From Oscillospiraceae bacterium (lineage in GTDB: Bacteria; Bacillota; Clostridia; Oscillospirales; Oscillospiraceae): DNA of 64,000 bases. Below the pieces are notes generated by a model. It was not told where the DNA came from, made no database searches, and saw only the letters and a program-made list of their open reading frames with translations. A program made the translations under genes and the position numbers. This document shows positions 55,456 to 63,852 of the stretch, piece by piece; the stretch's first letter is position 1, and every line of letters starts with the position of its first letter. The stretch covers positions 58,318 through 122,317 of the forward strand of contig CAJTCG010000013.1 of NCBI GenBank assembly GCA_910574635.1, written 5' to 3'.

Positions 55456-56211
55456 ATGGTAGGTTACTTAGCCTTGACGGAGCCCAAGAGGGGACAAAAA
55501 AGCGTTCAGATAGAGGAGCGCTTTGTGCTCAAGATGCGTTTTTTACAGGCGGAGATTATACAAAGCCCCCATGGGGCGGTTCTGCGCCGCCGCTGTGTGG
55601 CGGCGGGAAAGAAGCTGCGAAAGCGCGGCGTGACTCAGGTGGTGCTGCCGGAGGAGTTCCCCTTCCGGGAACTGCTGGCGAAATGCGGCCTGCGGCCCGT
55701 GGCCACCCTGGCCCTGCGGCGGGCCTTGGCGGCGGACTGGGTCCGGACGGGGTTGACGGAGAAAGGCTGCCCGGTAGCCGGGGCCCGGGTGGCGGTGTCG
55801 GCGGCGGCGCTGACGGGGGAGGCGGTGCGGACCGTGACGGAGCTGTGCCTCCGGCACCGCTATGTGCTGCTGGACCTGCCCTACGGCGGGGAGGAGCTTT
55901 GCCGCCAGCTCCGGCGGGAGTACGGCGTGTCGCTGCTGCTGGGCCCCTCCAAGGACCAGATGGAGGGGGCGGAAGCCCTGGTTCTGTTCGACCCCAGGAC
56001 GGATTTGTCCCTGAAAAATCCCGTGGCCCTGCGGCTCTATGACGAGGGTCAGGCCCTGCCGCCGCTGTCTCTGCCGCCGGAGGCGGAGGAGGCCCTGCCA
56101 CATGGCGCGGACCGGGGCCAGCTCCTGGCGGTCCTCCGGGAAGCGGGGGCCTTGAAGCGGGAGCAGATCGTTCTGGGGACCGGGAAGGCTGCCGCGGGCG
56201 GAGAGGCTTGA
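55456..56211 (+). CDS. unknown protein with Rossmann-like segments
   Basis: The 251-residue product from ATG 55456 has no signal peptide or membrane helix. Alternating strands and helices are suggested by RGVTQVVLPEEFPFRELL, GARVAVSAAALTGEAVRTV, RYVLLDLPYGGEELCRQL and EALVLFDPRTDL, which looks like a small alpha/beta domain, but no nucleotide-binding glycine loop is clear. I do not recognise the family. Its ribosome site lies inside the preceding hairpin. The greA promoter begins over its stop codon. Confidence 0.6.
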   Translation: MVGYLALTEPKRGQKSVQIEERFVLKMRFLQAEIIQSPHGAVLRRRCVAAGKKLRKRGVTQVVLPEEFPFRELLAKCGLRPVATLALRRALAADWVRTGLTEKGCPVAGARVAVSAAALTGEAVRTVTELCLRHRYVLLDLPYGGEELCRQLRREYGVSLLLGPSKDQMEGAEALVLFDPRTDLSLKNPVALRLYDEGQALPPLSLPPEAEEALPHGADRGQLLAVLREAGALKREQIVLGTGKAAAGGEA

Positions 56212-56236
56212 CATTCCCGAAGTCCTTCTATATAAT
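56208..56236 (+). promoter_or_regulatory. consensus sigma-A promoter of greA
   Basis: -35 TTGACA (56208-56213, overlapping the previous TGA), 17-base spacer, -10 TATAAT (56231-56236): a perfect consensus match. Confidence 0.93.
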
Positions 56237-56311
56237 ATCATCTTGTAAAATTGTGCCCTGGGAAAATTCGACTCCCGGCGTGAGGCATAATGAAGAAAGG
56301 AACCGTCCGAT

Positions 56312-56785
56312 ATGGCAAAAGAATACAAGATGAGTCAGGCTCGTTACGACGAGCTGCAGGAGGAACTGAACTACCTCAAGACCACCCGGTCCGACGAGGT
56401 GGCGGAGCAGATCAAGGTGGCCCGGGGCTTCGGCGACCTCAGCGAAAACAGCGAATATGACGAAGCCAAAAACGAACAGGGCAAGCTCTATTCCCACATT
56501 GCCGAGGTGGAGGAAATTCTCCAGCACGCCGTCATTGTGGACGAGAGCAGCAACACCGATGTGGTGGCCATCGGCTGCAAGGTAACGGTGGAGGGACCCG
56601 ATGGCAAGCCCATGCCCACGCCGTATACCATCGTGGGCTCCCAAGAATCCGACCCCATGCACGGGGTTATCTCCGAGGAGTCCCCCTTTGGAAAAGCCCT
56701 TATCGGCAAGAAGGAAGGGGAGACCGCCGTGGTGGAGGCCCCCCGGGGAAATATCCAGTATAAGGTTTTGAAGATCGAGCGCTGA
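56312..56785 (+). CDS. greA: transcription elongation factor GreA
   Basis: Rescues backtracked RNA polymerase by stimulating transcript cleavage. The 157-residue protein has the N-terminal coiled coil with the acidic tip (FGDLSENSEYDEAKNEQ) and the C-terminal FKBP-like domain (ISEESPFGKALIGKKEGE). AAAGGAA precedes the ATG. It is followed after 24 bases by lysS, as in many Firmicutes. Confidence 0.97.
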   Translation: MAKEYKMSQARYDELQEELNYLKTTRSDEVAEQIKVARGFGDLSENSEYDEAKNEQGKLYSHIAEVEEILQHAVIVDESSNTDVVAIGCKVTVEGPDGKPMPTPYTIVGSQESDPMHGVISEESPFGKALIGKKEGETAVVEAPRGNIQYKVLKIER

Positions 56786-56809
56786 GCGTCGTCAGGGAAG
56801 GAGAAAAGC

Positions 56810-58303
56810 ATGGCAGAACAAATGAAAAAGCCCGAGATGGACCTGGGCGAGCAGACCAGGGTCCGCCGGGAGAAGCTGGCGGAGCTCCAGGCGGCGGGGG
56901 AGGACCCCTTCCAGCTGACCCGCTTTGACTGGGACGCCACGTCCCGACAGATCAAGGAGAACTTCGACGCCATGGAGGGCAAGCCCGTCAAGGTAGCGGG
57001 CCGCCTCATGAGCAAGCGGGGCATGGGGAAAGTGAGCTTCTGCGATTTGCAGGACAAGGACGGCCGCATTCAGCTCTATGCCCGCCAGGACGAAATGGAC
57101 GAGGCGGTCTATAAGAAATTCAAGAAATTCGACATCGGCGATATTGTTGGCGTGGACGGCGAGGTCTTCCGCACCCAGCGGGGGGAGATGAGCGTCCGGG
57201 CGAAGAAGATCACCCTGCTCTCCAAGTCCCTGCTGCCTCTGCCGGAGAAGTTCCACGGCCTCCAGGACAAGGAGCTCCGCTACCGCCAGCGGTATGTGGA
57301 CCTGATGGTGAACCCGGATGTGAAGAACAACTTCCTGGTCCGGTCGAAGTTCATCAAGCATGTGCGGGACTTTATGGACGGCCGGGGATATATCGAGGTC
57401 GAAACGCCTGTGCTGAACACCATTTCCGGCGGTGCTACCGCCCGGCCTTTTATAACCCATCACAACACCCTGGACATCGACATGTATATGCGTATTGCCA
57501 CCGAGTTGCCTTTAAAGCGGCTGATCGTGGGCGGTATGGACCGGGTATATGAGATCGGCCGCATCTTTCGCAACGAGGGCATGGACCCTAAGCATAACCC
57601 AGAGTTCACCACCATTGAGCTGTATCAGGCTTACGCGGATTTTAATGATATGATGGACCTTTTTGAGGACCTGCTGTCATCCGCTGCCCAGAAGCTGCTG
57701 GGGACTTATCAGGTACAGTGGCAGGGTGAGGATATTGATTTGACTCCTGGCTGGCCTCGTATGCCCATGCATGAGGCGGTGAAGCAGTATTGCGGCATCG
57801 ACTTTATGACAATCGGCTCGGATGAAGAGGCGGTCGCCGCCGCCAAATCCATCGGCGTAGAACTGCCGGAAACAGCGGACAAGACCTGGGGCAATGCTCT
57901 GTATGAGTGCTTTGATCAGAAGGTGGAAGAAAAGCTGATTCAGCCTACTTTTATCACGATGCACCCTGTGGATGTCTCGCCGCTGGCAAAGCGGTCTCCC
58001 AAGGACCCCCGGCTCACCGAGCGGTTTGAGTTGTTTATCTGCCACAGTGAAATGGGAAATGCTTTCTCAGAGCTCAACGATCCCATTGACCAGCGCCAGC
58101 GGTTCCAGAAGCAGGTTGAGATGCGGGCCAAGGGAGATGATGAGGCTGGTATGATGGACGAGGATTTCCTTACGGCTCTGGAATACGGCATGCCTCCTAC
58201 TGGCGGGTTGGGCATTGGCATCGACCGGTGCGTCATGCTGCTGACCGGGGCGGATACCATCCGGGATGTGATTCTGTTCCCCACGATGAAGCCGCTGGAT
58301 TAA
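56810..58303 (+). CDS. lysS: lysine--tRNA ligase (class II)
   Basis: Charges tRNA-Lys. The 497-residue protein has an N-terminal OB-fold ([21 protein letters not shown]), class II motif 2 ([14 protein letters not shown]) and motif 3 ([14 protein letters not shown]). The frame is intact. From about 57,480 onward third positions switch from mostly C/G to many T/A (GAT, TAT, TTT, CCT, GGT), unlike the 5' third and unlike greA, so the gene looks like a recombinant of two donors. Confidence 0.97.
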   Translation: MAEQMKKPEMDLGEQTRVRREKLAELQAAGEDPFQLTRFDWDATSRQIKENFDAMEGKPVKVAGRLMSKRGMGKVSFCDLQDKDGRIQLYARQDEMDEAVYKKFKKFDIGDIVGVDGEVFRTQRGEMSVRAKKITLLSKSLLPLPEKFHGLQDKELRYRQRYVDLMVNPDVKNNFLVRSKFIKHVRDFMDGRGYIEVETPVLNTISGGATARPFITHHNTLDIDMYMRIATELPLKRLIVGGMDRVYEIGRIFRNEGMDPKHNPEFTTIELYQAYADFNDMMDLFEDLLSSAAQKLLGTYQVQWQGEDIDLTPGWPRMPMHEAVKQYCGIDFMTIGSDEEAVAAAKSIGVELPETADKTWGNALYECFDQKVEEKLIQPTFITMHPVDVSPLAKRSPKDPRLTERFELFICHSEMGNAFSELNDPIDQRQRFQKQVEMRAKGDDEAGMMDEDFLTALEYGMPPTGGLGIGIDRCVMLLTGADTIRDVILFPTMKPLD

Positions 58304-58398
58304 AAATCGGCATTAGAAATCAGCAAAACGAACCGTATTTCTGAAAAATCTGGTGTAAATGCAGTGATTTGTTATGAAGCTGGAAATGCACATTTGGA

Positions 58399-58419
58399 TT
58401 TTACGACAGTTTTACGACA
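58399..58419. repeat. two 11-bp-spaced direct repeats
   Basis: TTTTACGACA occurs at 58399-58408 and 58410-58419, one helical turn apart, in the AT-rich gap just after lysS. They could be integrase arm-type or repressor binding sites at the edge of the accessory island. Confidence 0.55.
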
Positions 58420-58443
58420 AACGAAAAGGATTTGGTATGGCAA

Positions 58444-58475
58444 AAGAAGTACCAGCCTCATGGCTGGTACTTCTT
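58444..58475. terminator. 14-bp perfect hairpin after lysS
   Basis: AAGAAGTACCAGCC (58444-58457), loop TCAT, exact complement (58462-58475). It is flanked by A-rich and T-containing sequence and could terminate lysS, or the HMCES gene from the other side. Confidence 0.75.
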
Positions 58476-58519
58476 ACTATATTGCGGTACCACAACAGAG
58501 AGTGCGCATCCGCTGGTGA

Positions 58520-59086
58520 TCAGACGGCAGCACCATCCAAGCCTGGCTGCAAAGCCGTCAATTTTGCCGAGGCCATTCCAGTATTATGGAGCCACGGCGT
58601 CACTTCATCATCCGTCAGCAGCACCGGCATCCGGTCGTGGACATTGATGATGGTATCGTTGGGGGCGGTGGTTAAGACCACGAACCGCTCCTCACCCTGG
58701 AAAGTATTCCATAACCCGGCCAGATAGAGCCGGTCCTGCCCTGGCAGCCGAAAAAGGTATTTTCTTTTTTGGTTATCCCATTCGTAGAAGCCGGTCGTAG
58801 GCACAATGCACCTCCGTTCCAGCATGGAGCGGCGGAACATTGGCTTGTCCAGCGCCGTTTCACCACGGGCGTTGATAATGACCCCCTTGCCTTTGAAACT
58901 GGAAAACCCCCAGGTCATCGGCTTGGGGGTCATTTTTTGTCCGTCCGGAAGCAGGACAGGTGCGGCGTTGGTAGGAAATATCTCCCCGGTATGGATGCTG
59001 GCAGCCCCAAACCGCGCCTGCACCTCGGCCACAATCTGGGCGATTTCCTTGGACTGCTCCGGTGCTAAACTGTATCTTCCGCACAT
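58520..59086 (-). CDS. yedK: SOS response-associated peptidase (HMCES/YedK)
   Basis: Shields abasic sites in single-stranded DNA through a thiazolidine crosslink by its N-terminal Cys2. From ATG 59086 (AAAGGAG upstream) it has 188 residues, on the short side. It begins MCGRYS with Cys2 exposed. NARGETALDKPMFRRS, RRCIVPTTGFYEWD with the catalytic Glu and the His in NVHDRMPV are all present. It diverges from the dinB remnant, a common DNA-damage pairing on mobile elements. Confidence 0.92.
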   Translation of the reverse strand: MCGRYSLAPEQSKEIAQIVAEVQARFGAASIHTGEIFPTNAAPVLLPDGQKMTPKPMTWGFSSFKGKGVIINARGETALDKPMFRRSMLERRCIVPTTGFYEWDNQKRKYLFRLPGQDRLYLAGLWNTFQGEERFVVLTTAPNDTIINVHDRMPVLLTDDEVTPWLHNTGMASAKLTALQPGLDGAAV

Positions 59087-59139
59087 GCTGCTTACTCCTT
59101 TCGAGGATGAAGGCCGGACTGCCCTCATATACTGAGGAC

Positions 59140-59716
59140 ATGAAGCCTGTGATTTTGCATTCGGATATGAACAATTTCTATGCCAGCGTGGAGATCCTGT
59201 ATGATCCCATGCTGCGGGACAAGCCAGTGGCGGTGGCTGGAGACGAGGAGGCCCGCCACGGCATTGTGCTGGCCAAAAACGATATTGCCAAACGGTTCGG
59301 CATCCGCACCGGGCAGGTGCTGTGGGAGGCCCGGCAGCAGTGCCCCGGCCTGGTCTGTGTCCCTTGACCGGCAGGCCAAGCTGAACCGCCCCACAGCAAA
59401 CACATTGGATATCTGGGAAACGGCCGTGGGGCTGTTCCAGCGGCACCATACCAGCAGGGAGCCTGTGCGCAGCCTGTCGGTGAAGGCCAGCGGGCTGACG
59501 CCGGCGGACGGCGTTGTGCAGTTGTCACTGTTCCCAGAGGAGCAAAAAGCCCAGCGCCGGGCCGACATCGACCGGACGCTGGACAAAATCCGGAGCAAGT
59601 ACGGGTATCGCAACATCCGCCGGGCCATTGCGCTGGTAGACCCGGCTTTGGACCTGGACGCCAAAGAAGAGCATATCATTCATCCCATCGGCTTTCTGGG
59701 GACACTCCATGAATAG
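59140..59716 (+). pseudogene. dinB: dinB (DNA polymerase IV/Y-family), internal deletion
   Basis: The first 75 residues from ATG 59140 (VILHSDMNNFYASVE, then RHGIVLAKNDIAKRFGI, QQCPGLVCVP) are the start of a Y-family polymerase and hit a stop at 59365-59367. From about 59359, in another frame, the sequence resumes as the C-terminal little-finger region (RQAKLNRPTANTLDIWETA, then GVVQLSLFPEEQKAQRRADID, ending near 59716). About 220 residues, including palm and thumb with catalytic acids, are missing, with a frame change at the junction. It cannot be an active polymerase. Confidence 0.9.
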
Positions 59717-59720
59717 CGGC

Positions 59721-60548
59721 TCAGCAGTTTCCGGTGTAGACATAGGACAAATACCTCCGCGCTGCCTCAGCAAGTCGGTAGACCTGCTCTACGGGCGTTG
59801 GCGGACGGTCCAGCATCCGGTACCGGGGGAAGAATCGGGACAGGTGCAGAGGGATTTCTGAGCTGATTGAGGCCAGCCAGCGGACCAGTTCCCGGATTTC
59901 CTCCTCGCTGTCGTTTTCTCCGGGAATGAGCAGGGTGGTCACCTCCACATGGCACCGCTCCGCCGACAGGGCAATGGAACGCTTGACCGTCTCCAGGTCC
60001 CCGCCCAGCCGCCGGTACCATGCAGGAGTAAACCCTTTCAGGTCGATGTTGGCGGCGTCAACCAAGGGCAGCAGCGCCCGCCAGGGTTCCTCCTCAACCG
60101 TCCCGTTGGTGACCAGCACATTGACCATGCCCTGCTCATGGACCAGCGCGGCGCAGTCCCGGACGTACTCATAGCCGATTAACGGTTCGTTGTAGGTGTA
60201 GGCCACGCCGATGTTCCCATGAGGGACAAGCTCCGCCGCTTGGGCGGCCAACTGCTCCGGGGACACCTCCACAGTTGGTATCCCACTATCTCCAGCCATA
60301 GAAATTTCATGGTTTTGGCAGAAGGGGCAGCGTAGATTGCAGCCGAAACTGCCCACAGATAAAATAAGGCTTCCGGGATGGAACCGGCGCAGAGGCTTTT
60401 TCGCAATGGGGTCCAGGGCCAAGCTGGTCAGTTTTCCATAGTTCAGGGAGATAATTTTGCCGTCTTGGCAGGCTCTGGCCCGGCACAGCCCGGTCTGTCC
60501 ATCGTCCAGCGCACAGTGGTGGAAGCACAGCTCACAGAGTGCTTTCAT
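59721..60548 (-). CDS. amrS: AmmeMemoRadiSam system radical SAM enzyme
   Basis: The 275-residue protein has Fe-S motif CNLRCPFC (Cys70, Cys74, Cys77) and an additional N-terminal cysteine cluster (CELCFHHC, CRARAC), as in AmrS/PflA-like proteins. AYTYNEPLI and NIDLKGF are further family marks. Its start overlaps the MEMO-AMMECR1 fusion gene by four bases (ATGA). The reaction is not established, although radical SAM chemistry on a substrate bound by the partner proteins is usually assumed. Confidence 0.93.
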   Translation of the reverse strand: MKALCELCFHHCALDDGQTGLCRARACQDGKIISLNYGKLTSLALDPIAKKPLRRFHPGSLILSVGSFGCNLRCPFCQNHEISMAGDSGIPTVEVSPEQLAAQAAELVPHGNIGVAYTYNEPLIGYEYVRDCAALVHEQGMVNVLVTNGTVEEEPWRALLPLVDAANIDLKGFTPAWYRRLGGDLETVKRSIALSAERCHVEVTTLLIPGENDSEEEIRELVRWLASISSEIPLHLSRFFPRYRMLDRPPTPVEQVYRLAEAARRYLSYVYTGNC

Positions 60549-61933
60549 GTGTGCCGCACCACCTCGAACCGCTCCAGAGCGTATTGCTCCCGGCTGCTGA
60601 TGCCGCCCTTCTGGCGGGCGATGTCAATTTGCTGTTCTATCGTGTCCACACCCTCCAGGTCGGGCAGCAACAGCCCTCTGCGGCCACCGCAGGACACGAT
60701 CACGCCGTACCGCTTCACATCCAGCTGGGCGGGGGAGTCGATGGGCTCCGGCTGGCCCAGCACATCCACGCTGTACTCCAGACTGTCCAGCTCGTCCGCC
60801 CGCACCGGCGCAAACCGGGGGTCCCTGGAGCAGGCGGAAACGGCATTCTGGACGATCTCCCAGGCCACGTTGTTTGTGGTCGGCCCTGTGGTTCCGATAC
60901 AGCCCCGCAGCTGGCCGTGGGCATGTAGAGAGACAAACGCCCCGGCGGCTCTGCCTGCCATCTCGCCGGGCAGACCGTCCGGCAGTGTGTCCAGCTGTTT
61001 TCCTGTGCGTACATAGGTCTCCAGCGACAGCCGGGCCAGCCTGACCCAAGGGTCCTCGGCCGCCTTACGCTCTGCCAGACGGGCGTGTTCCAACTCCTCG
61101 CACTGCCGCGCAAAACGGCGGTTTTCGTCCGGGCCGGTTACTGTGAAGACGGCCACGCCGTAGCCCACGCCGAAGGTTCCCTCGTAGCTGAGCAGGGCAG
61201 GGGACACAGCCAGGCCGTCCAGCGCCCCGGCCATGATTTGGAAGGAGCGCAGGCCGCATTCTGCCGCCCGTTCGCAAAGTCCGGCGTCCATTGTGAGGAA
61301 TTTCAAAAAATCCCCGTCCGCCATGGCCTGGATCACCCGGCGGTCAAAGACCGGGCCCTCCGGGGCGTAGCTGTAGGGGCCGTCGTCTTTCAGTTTGTGG
61401 GACAGGTCGCCGCTGGCCACGAACACCGCCCTGCGGCCCAAGGTCTCCACCGCCCGGGCGATGCACTGGCCCAGCCGGTAGTGCTCCAGCGGAGAGAATC
61501 CGGACAGGCCGATGCGCAAGATAGGACAGTCCACCCCCGCATCCTGAAGAAAGTATAGCGGGAGGAAGACACCGTGATCCAAGGAGGGGTCCTTTTCTCC
61601 CAAGGTTCCGGCCCGGATGCCGGCGTTTTCCGCCTGATGGATGATCTCCTTCCGCAGTTCCATGTCATATTTCGCCGTCAGCCGGGTTTGAGCTGCGCCG
61701 AAGGCGGACATATCGCCGGACGCGCCCTTGCCGGGGGAGATGTGGAAGTAATCGGCGTACATGACCAGGTGGGGTGTGGTAACGATCAACACCTCCGGCT
61801 CCCATGCTGCGGCTTGTTTGACAGCGGCGCGGTAGGCATCGATGGTGGATTGGACTTCCCGTTCCTGGCCCCGCCCTACAGTGGGGATGATGATAGGCGG
61901 GTGGGGGACGATGATAGCTCCTATGATTGGCAT
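60545..61933 (-). CDS. fused MEMO-like (AmrB) and AMMECR1 (AmrA) protein
   Basis: The 462-residue protein starts at ATG 61933 (GGAGGG seven bases upstream). Residues 1-~265 form a MEMO/extradiol-dioxygenase-like domain with candidate metal ligands His11 (VPHPP), His110 (LDHGVFLPLY) and His169 (SGDLSHK). Residues ~290-462 form an AMMECR1 domain with the signature LRGCIG at 342-347. In many genomes these are two genes; here they are one polypeptide. It overlaps the DUF434-like gene by 13 bases and amrS by four. Confidence 0.92.
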   Translation of the reverse strand: MPIIGAIIVPHPPIIIPTVGRGQEREVQSTIDAYRAAVKQAAAWEPEVLIVTTPHLVMYADYFHISPGKGASGDMSAFGAAQTRLTAKYDMELRKEIIHQAENAGIRAGTLGEKDPSLDHGVFLPLYFLQDAGVDCPILRIGLSGFSPLEHYRLGQCIARAVETLGRRAVFVASGDLSHKLKDDGPYSYAPEGPVFDRRVIQAMADGDFLKFLTMDAGLCERAAECGLRSFQIMAGALDGLAVSPALLSYEGTFGVGYGVAVFTVTGPDENRRFARQCEELEHARLAERKAAEDPWVRLARLSLETYVRTGKQLDTLPDGLPGEMAGRAAGAFVSLHAHGQLRGCIGTTGPTTNNVAWEIVQNAVSACSRDPRFAPVRADELDSLEYSVDVLGQPEPIDSPAQLDVKRYGVIVSCGGRRGLLLPDLEGVDTIEQQIDIARQKGGISSREQYALERFEVVRHT

Positions 61934-62673
61934 GAAAATCCCTCCGTTCTCAGGCCGTCCAGACGGAAAATCCAAGCATCTGGGACGGCAGATTGAATCA
62001 ATGTGCGGTTCAGATTGCACCAGCTTCCGCATTTATCCAAAATAATAGCGTCCGCTGTGACCACCCGTTCCATGCGGGAGAGCAGACCGTCCACACTGGG
62101 GTGCAGTTCCGCCTGGACCTCCACAGCATGATCCCTTGCCTGATCCAGCAGCAGCGCCCGGAGGCGTCCGGAGTTGGATACCTGCTGATCCAGATAGAAC
62201 AGGGCCTTTTTCACCCCGAGTTCATCCAAGTGAGCGAACAGAAGCTCTACCGCCCTGACTGTTTTGTCCACAATGCGGTAGGTTCCCCGCTGTCCAGCCA
62301 GATCGCGGATGGTGCCGTCCATTCCCGCCAGGAGCAGCGAGCCGGAAAGCGCCACTTCCATCGTGATGATAGTATTGAAGCCGTCAAAAACCAGTTCTGC
62401 CGGGGCCTGTGTCAGCTCCTTCCGCCTGCGTTCCATCAGGGCTGCCTTGGTAGAAGTTATGCGGGCCAGGGCCAGCCGCTGGCGCTCGGAGAGCAGGTGG
62501 TGGTTGCCGATAAATGTGGAGGTGGATTTGACATCATAACCCCGGTTCAGCAGAAATACCAGTTCCTGCCCGGCCGCATTCAGCTTCTCCGCTGCTTTGG
62601 ACCCAAATTCCATAGCATCCTTCGGTTCATAGCCTCGTTTGACAATTTCCACAGCGCAGTTCACTCTTTCCAC
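61921..62673 (-). CDS. DUF434-like protein
   Basis: The 250-residue product from GTG 62673 has an N-terminal helical half with LLNRGYDVKSTSTFIGNHHLLSERQRLALAR, which matches my memory of DUF434, and a C-terminal half with VFDGFNTIITMEVALSG, IVDKTVRAVELLFAHL and a final CGSWCNLNRTLIQ, which may be a NYN/PIN-like nuclease or DUF5616 domain (Asp residues near the strands VFDGFN, ALFYLD and AIILDK). Genes on both sides overlap it by 13 bases, so it belongs to the AmmeMemoRadiSam unit. No function is known. Confidence 0.75.
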   Translation of the reverse strand: MERVNCAVEIVKRGYEPKDAMEFGSKAAEKLNAAGQELVFLLNRGYDVKSTSTFIGNHHLLSERQRLALARITSTKAALMERRRKELTQAPAELVFDGFNTIITMEVALSGSLLLAGMDGTIRDLAGQRGTYRIVDKTVRAVELLFAHLDELGVKKALFYLDQQVSNSGRLRALLLDQARDHAVEVQAELHPSVDGLLSRMERVVTADAIILDKCGSWCNLNRTLIQSAVPDAWIFRLDGLRTEGFSCQS

Positions 62674-62816
62674 AAATCGGACATTTTTCGCTTCTCAAAC
62701 TCCTCAATTTCAACCAATGCAGCAGGACGGATACTCGCTTTTCCGCAGTCCGGGCACTGTTTGACAGGTGATACTCTGGAGAACAGGAAGTGACAGCTAT
62801 CACACGCATATATCAT
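62661..62816 (-). CDS. small zinc-ribbon protein
   Basis: The 51-residue protein from ATG 62816 starts IYACDSCHFLFS and continues VKQCPDCGKAS: two CxxC pairs 16 residues apart form a zinc ribbon, followed by a charged helix EEFEKRKMSDLWKE. The ribosome site is weak (GCGAGGCG). It is the first gene of the four-gene leftward unit and overlaps the next gene by 13 bases. An upstream GTG in frame (62897) would add 27 residues without a ribosome site and was not chosen. Confidence 0.75.
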   Translation of the reverse strand: MIYACDSCHFLFSRVSPVKQCPDCGKASIRPAALVEIEEFEKRKMSDLWKE

Positions 62817-62933
62817 TTTGTTCGCCTCGCTTTCATGTCCTTCCGTTTTGCACGGAACCAGATTTATAATCCCTTTACCTTTTGTGTTGATAGACACCTA
62901 TAAATTATTTTCATCGTCGAAATAACTGAATAA

Positions 62934-62958
62934 GCAGCTATCCAACATGGATAACTGC
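62934..62958 (-). terminator. hairpin after the GNAT pseudogene
   Basis: Read leftward, GCAGTTATCC, loop ATGTT, GGATAGCTGC (one G-U pair), then TTATTC. A weak terminator between the GNAT remnant and the zinc-ribbon operon. Confidence 0.5.
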
Positions 62959-62988
62959 CCCACAAAAAATTTGTACAATCGTTCAAAA

Positions 62989-63444
62989 TCAAGTCTCTTC
63001 TGTTTTAATAATGGCAAACCCATTTTTCATATACATTTTAATTGCTCCCTGATTCCAATCCGCAACATGCAGAACAATTGGAGAAATGTTGTTACTTTTC
63101 ATATAAGAAATAGCAAACTGCAATAACGCTTCTCCATAACCCGCTCTTTGATAGCTTTTTTCCACAATCAAATCATCTATTTCATTGTCATATATGGCAA
63201 CCGAACCAACTAATTTTCCATCAATTTCTAAGATGTATATTTTATCTTTTTTGTGCTCCAATTCTTCTTTGCTGTCACAACAATCTACCGGAAATCGATG
63301 AAAAGCTGTTCTCATGTCACGAAAGCATTCCTCATAAATCCTCTTATATTATTCTTCATAATCAAAAGCTGAATAGTTCCTGAGCCGCAAAGGTGACACA
63401 ATAGATCCGCCCCGATATTCCATTGTATGCGCTATAATTTTCAT
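62989..63444 (-). pseudogene. GNAT acetyltransferase gene with one in-frame stop
   Basis: From ATG 63444 the frame reads MKIIAHTMEYRGG, continues to FDYEE, hits TAA at 63351-63349, then goes on in the same frame YKRIYEECFRDMRTAFHR to a normal end at 62989. The second part has the GNAT acetyl-CoA motif (SYQRAGYGEALLQFA) and the C-terminal NQGAIKMYMKNGF. Around the stop the DNA reads GAAGAATAATATAAG; removing one AAT restores GAA GAA TAT AAG, so a triplet duplication created the stop. A shorter product from ATG 63315 lacks the first strand and helix. The gene is AT-rich compared with the core. Confidence 0.8.
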
Positions 63445-63538
63445 TTTTCCGCATCAACCGCAAGGTTTAATTTAATATTTTAATTATATCACAGCCAACT
63501 TTTATTTTCAATCCATAACAAAGAAGGAGGCCAGCCAG

Positions 63539-63852
63539 GTGAAGTGCCTATTAAAGTACCAATGGGTAAAGCTCCCCCGCATCAAATGCCGACCGGAAAA
63601 GGTATCATGGGTGCCTGGGCGCGGCTGGCTTCCAGAGCGGCCTTCCGAAACGGACAGGCTCGCTATTGCAGATATGTCAATCAGGTCACCATCGGCTCCT
63701 GGGCAGGCGGTATCGTAGGGCTCAAGAGCATTTTGGGCATTAAGAACCGGAACAAGGCCCTGGAGATGATGGACAAGCTGGTCCAACTGGGCTACATAGA
63801 TTATGAACTGAATCCCAAAACAAAGAAACTTACTTATCAGATCAAGGGGTAG
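63539..63852 (+). pseudogene. frameshifted mobile-element-type HTH protein gene, cut by an IS
   Basis: AAGGAGG (63524-63530) precedes GTG 63539, which reads VKCLLKYQWVKLPR. Just after 63580 the frame must change by one base to continue MPTGKGIMGAWARLASR, then VGLKSILGIKNRNKALEMMDK and a C-terminus KKLTYQIKG. The two parts together resemble small winged-helix proteins common on clostridial plasmids and conjugative elements (a recollection, not a search). A missing C in CGCCAT is the simplest cause. The TAG stop appears to lie in the end of the adjacent insertion sequence. Confidence 0.7.

Noticed and set aside
58374..58727. 117-codon plus-strand frame after lysS (beginning MKLEMHIWILRQF)
   Set aside because: It runs through the 14-bp hairpin and then antisense to the HMCES gene, without a ribosome site.
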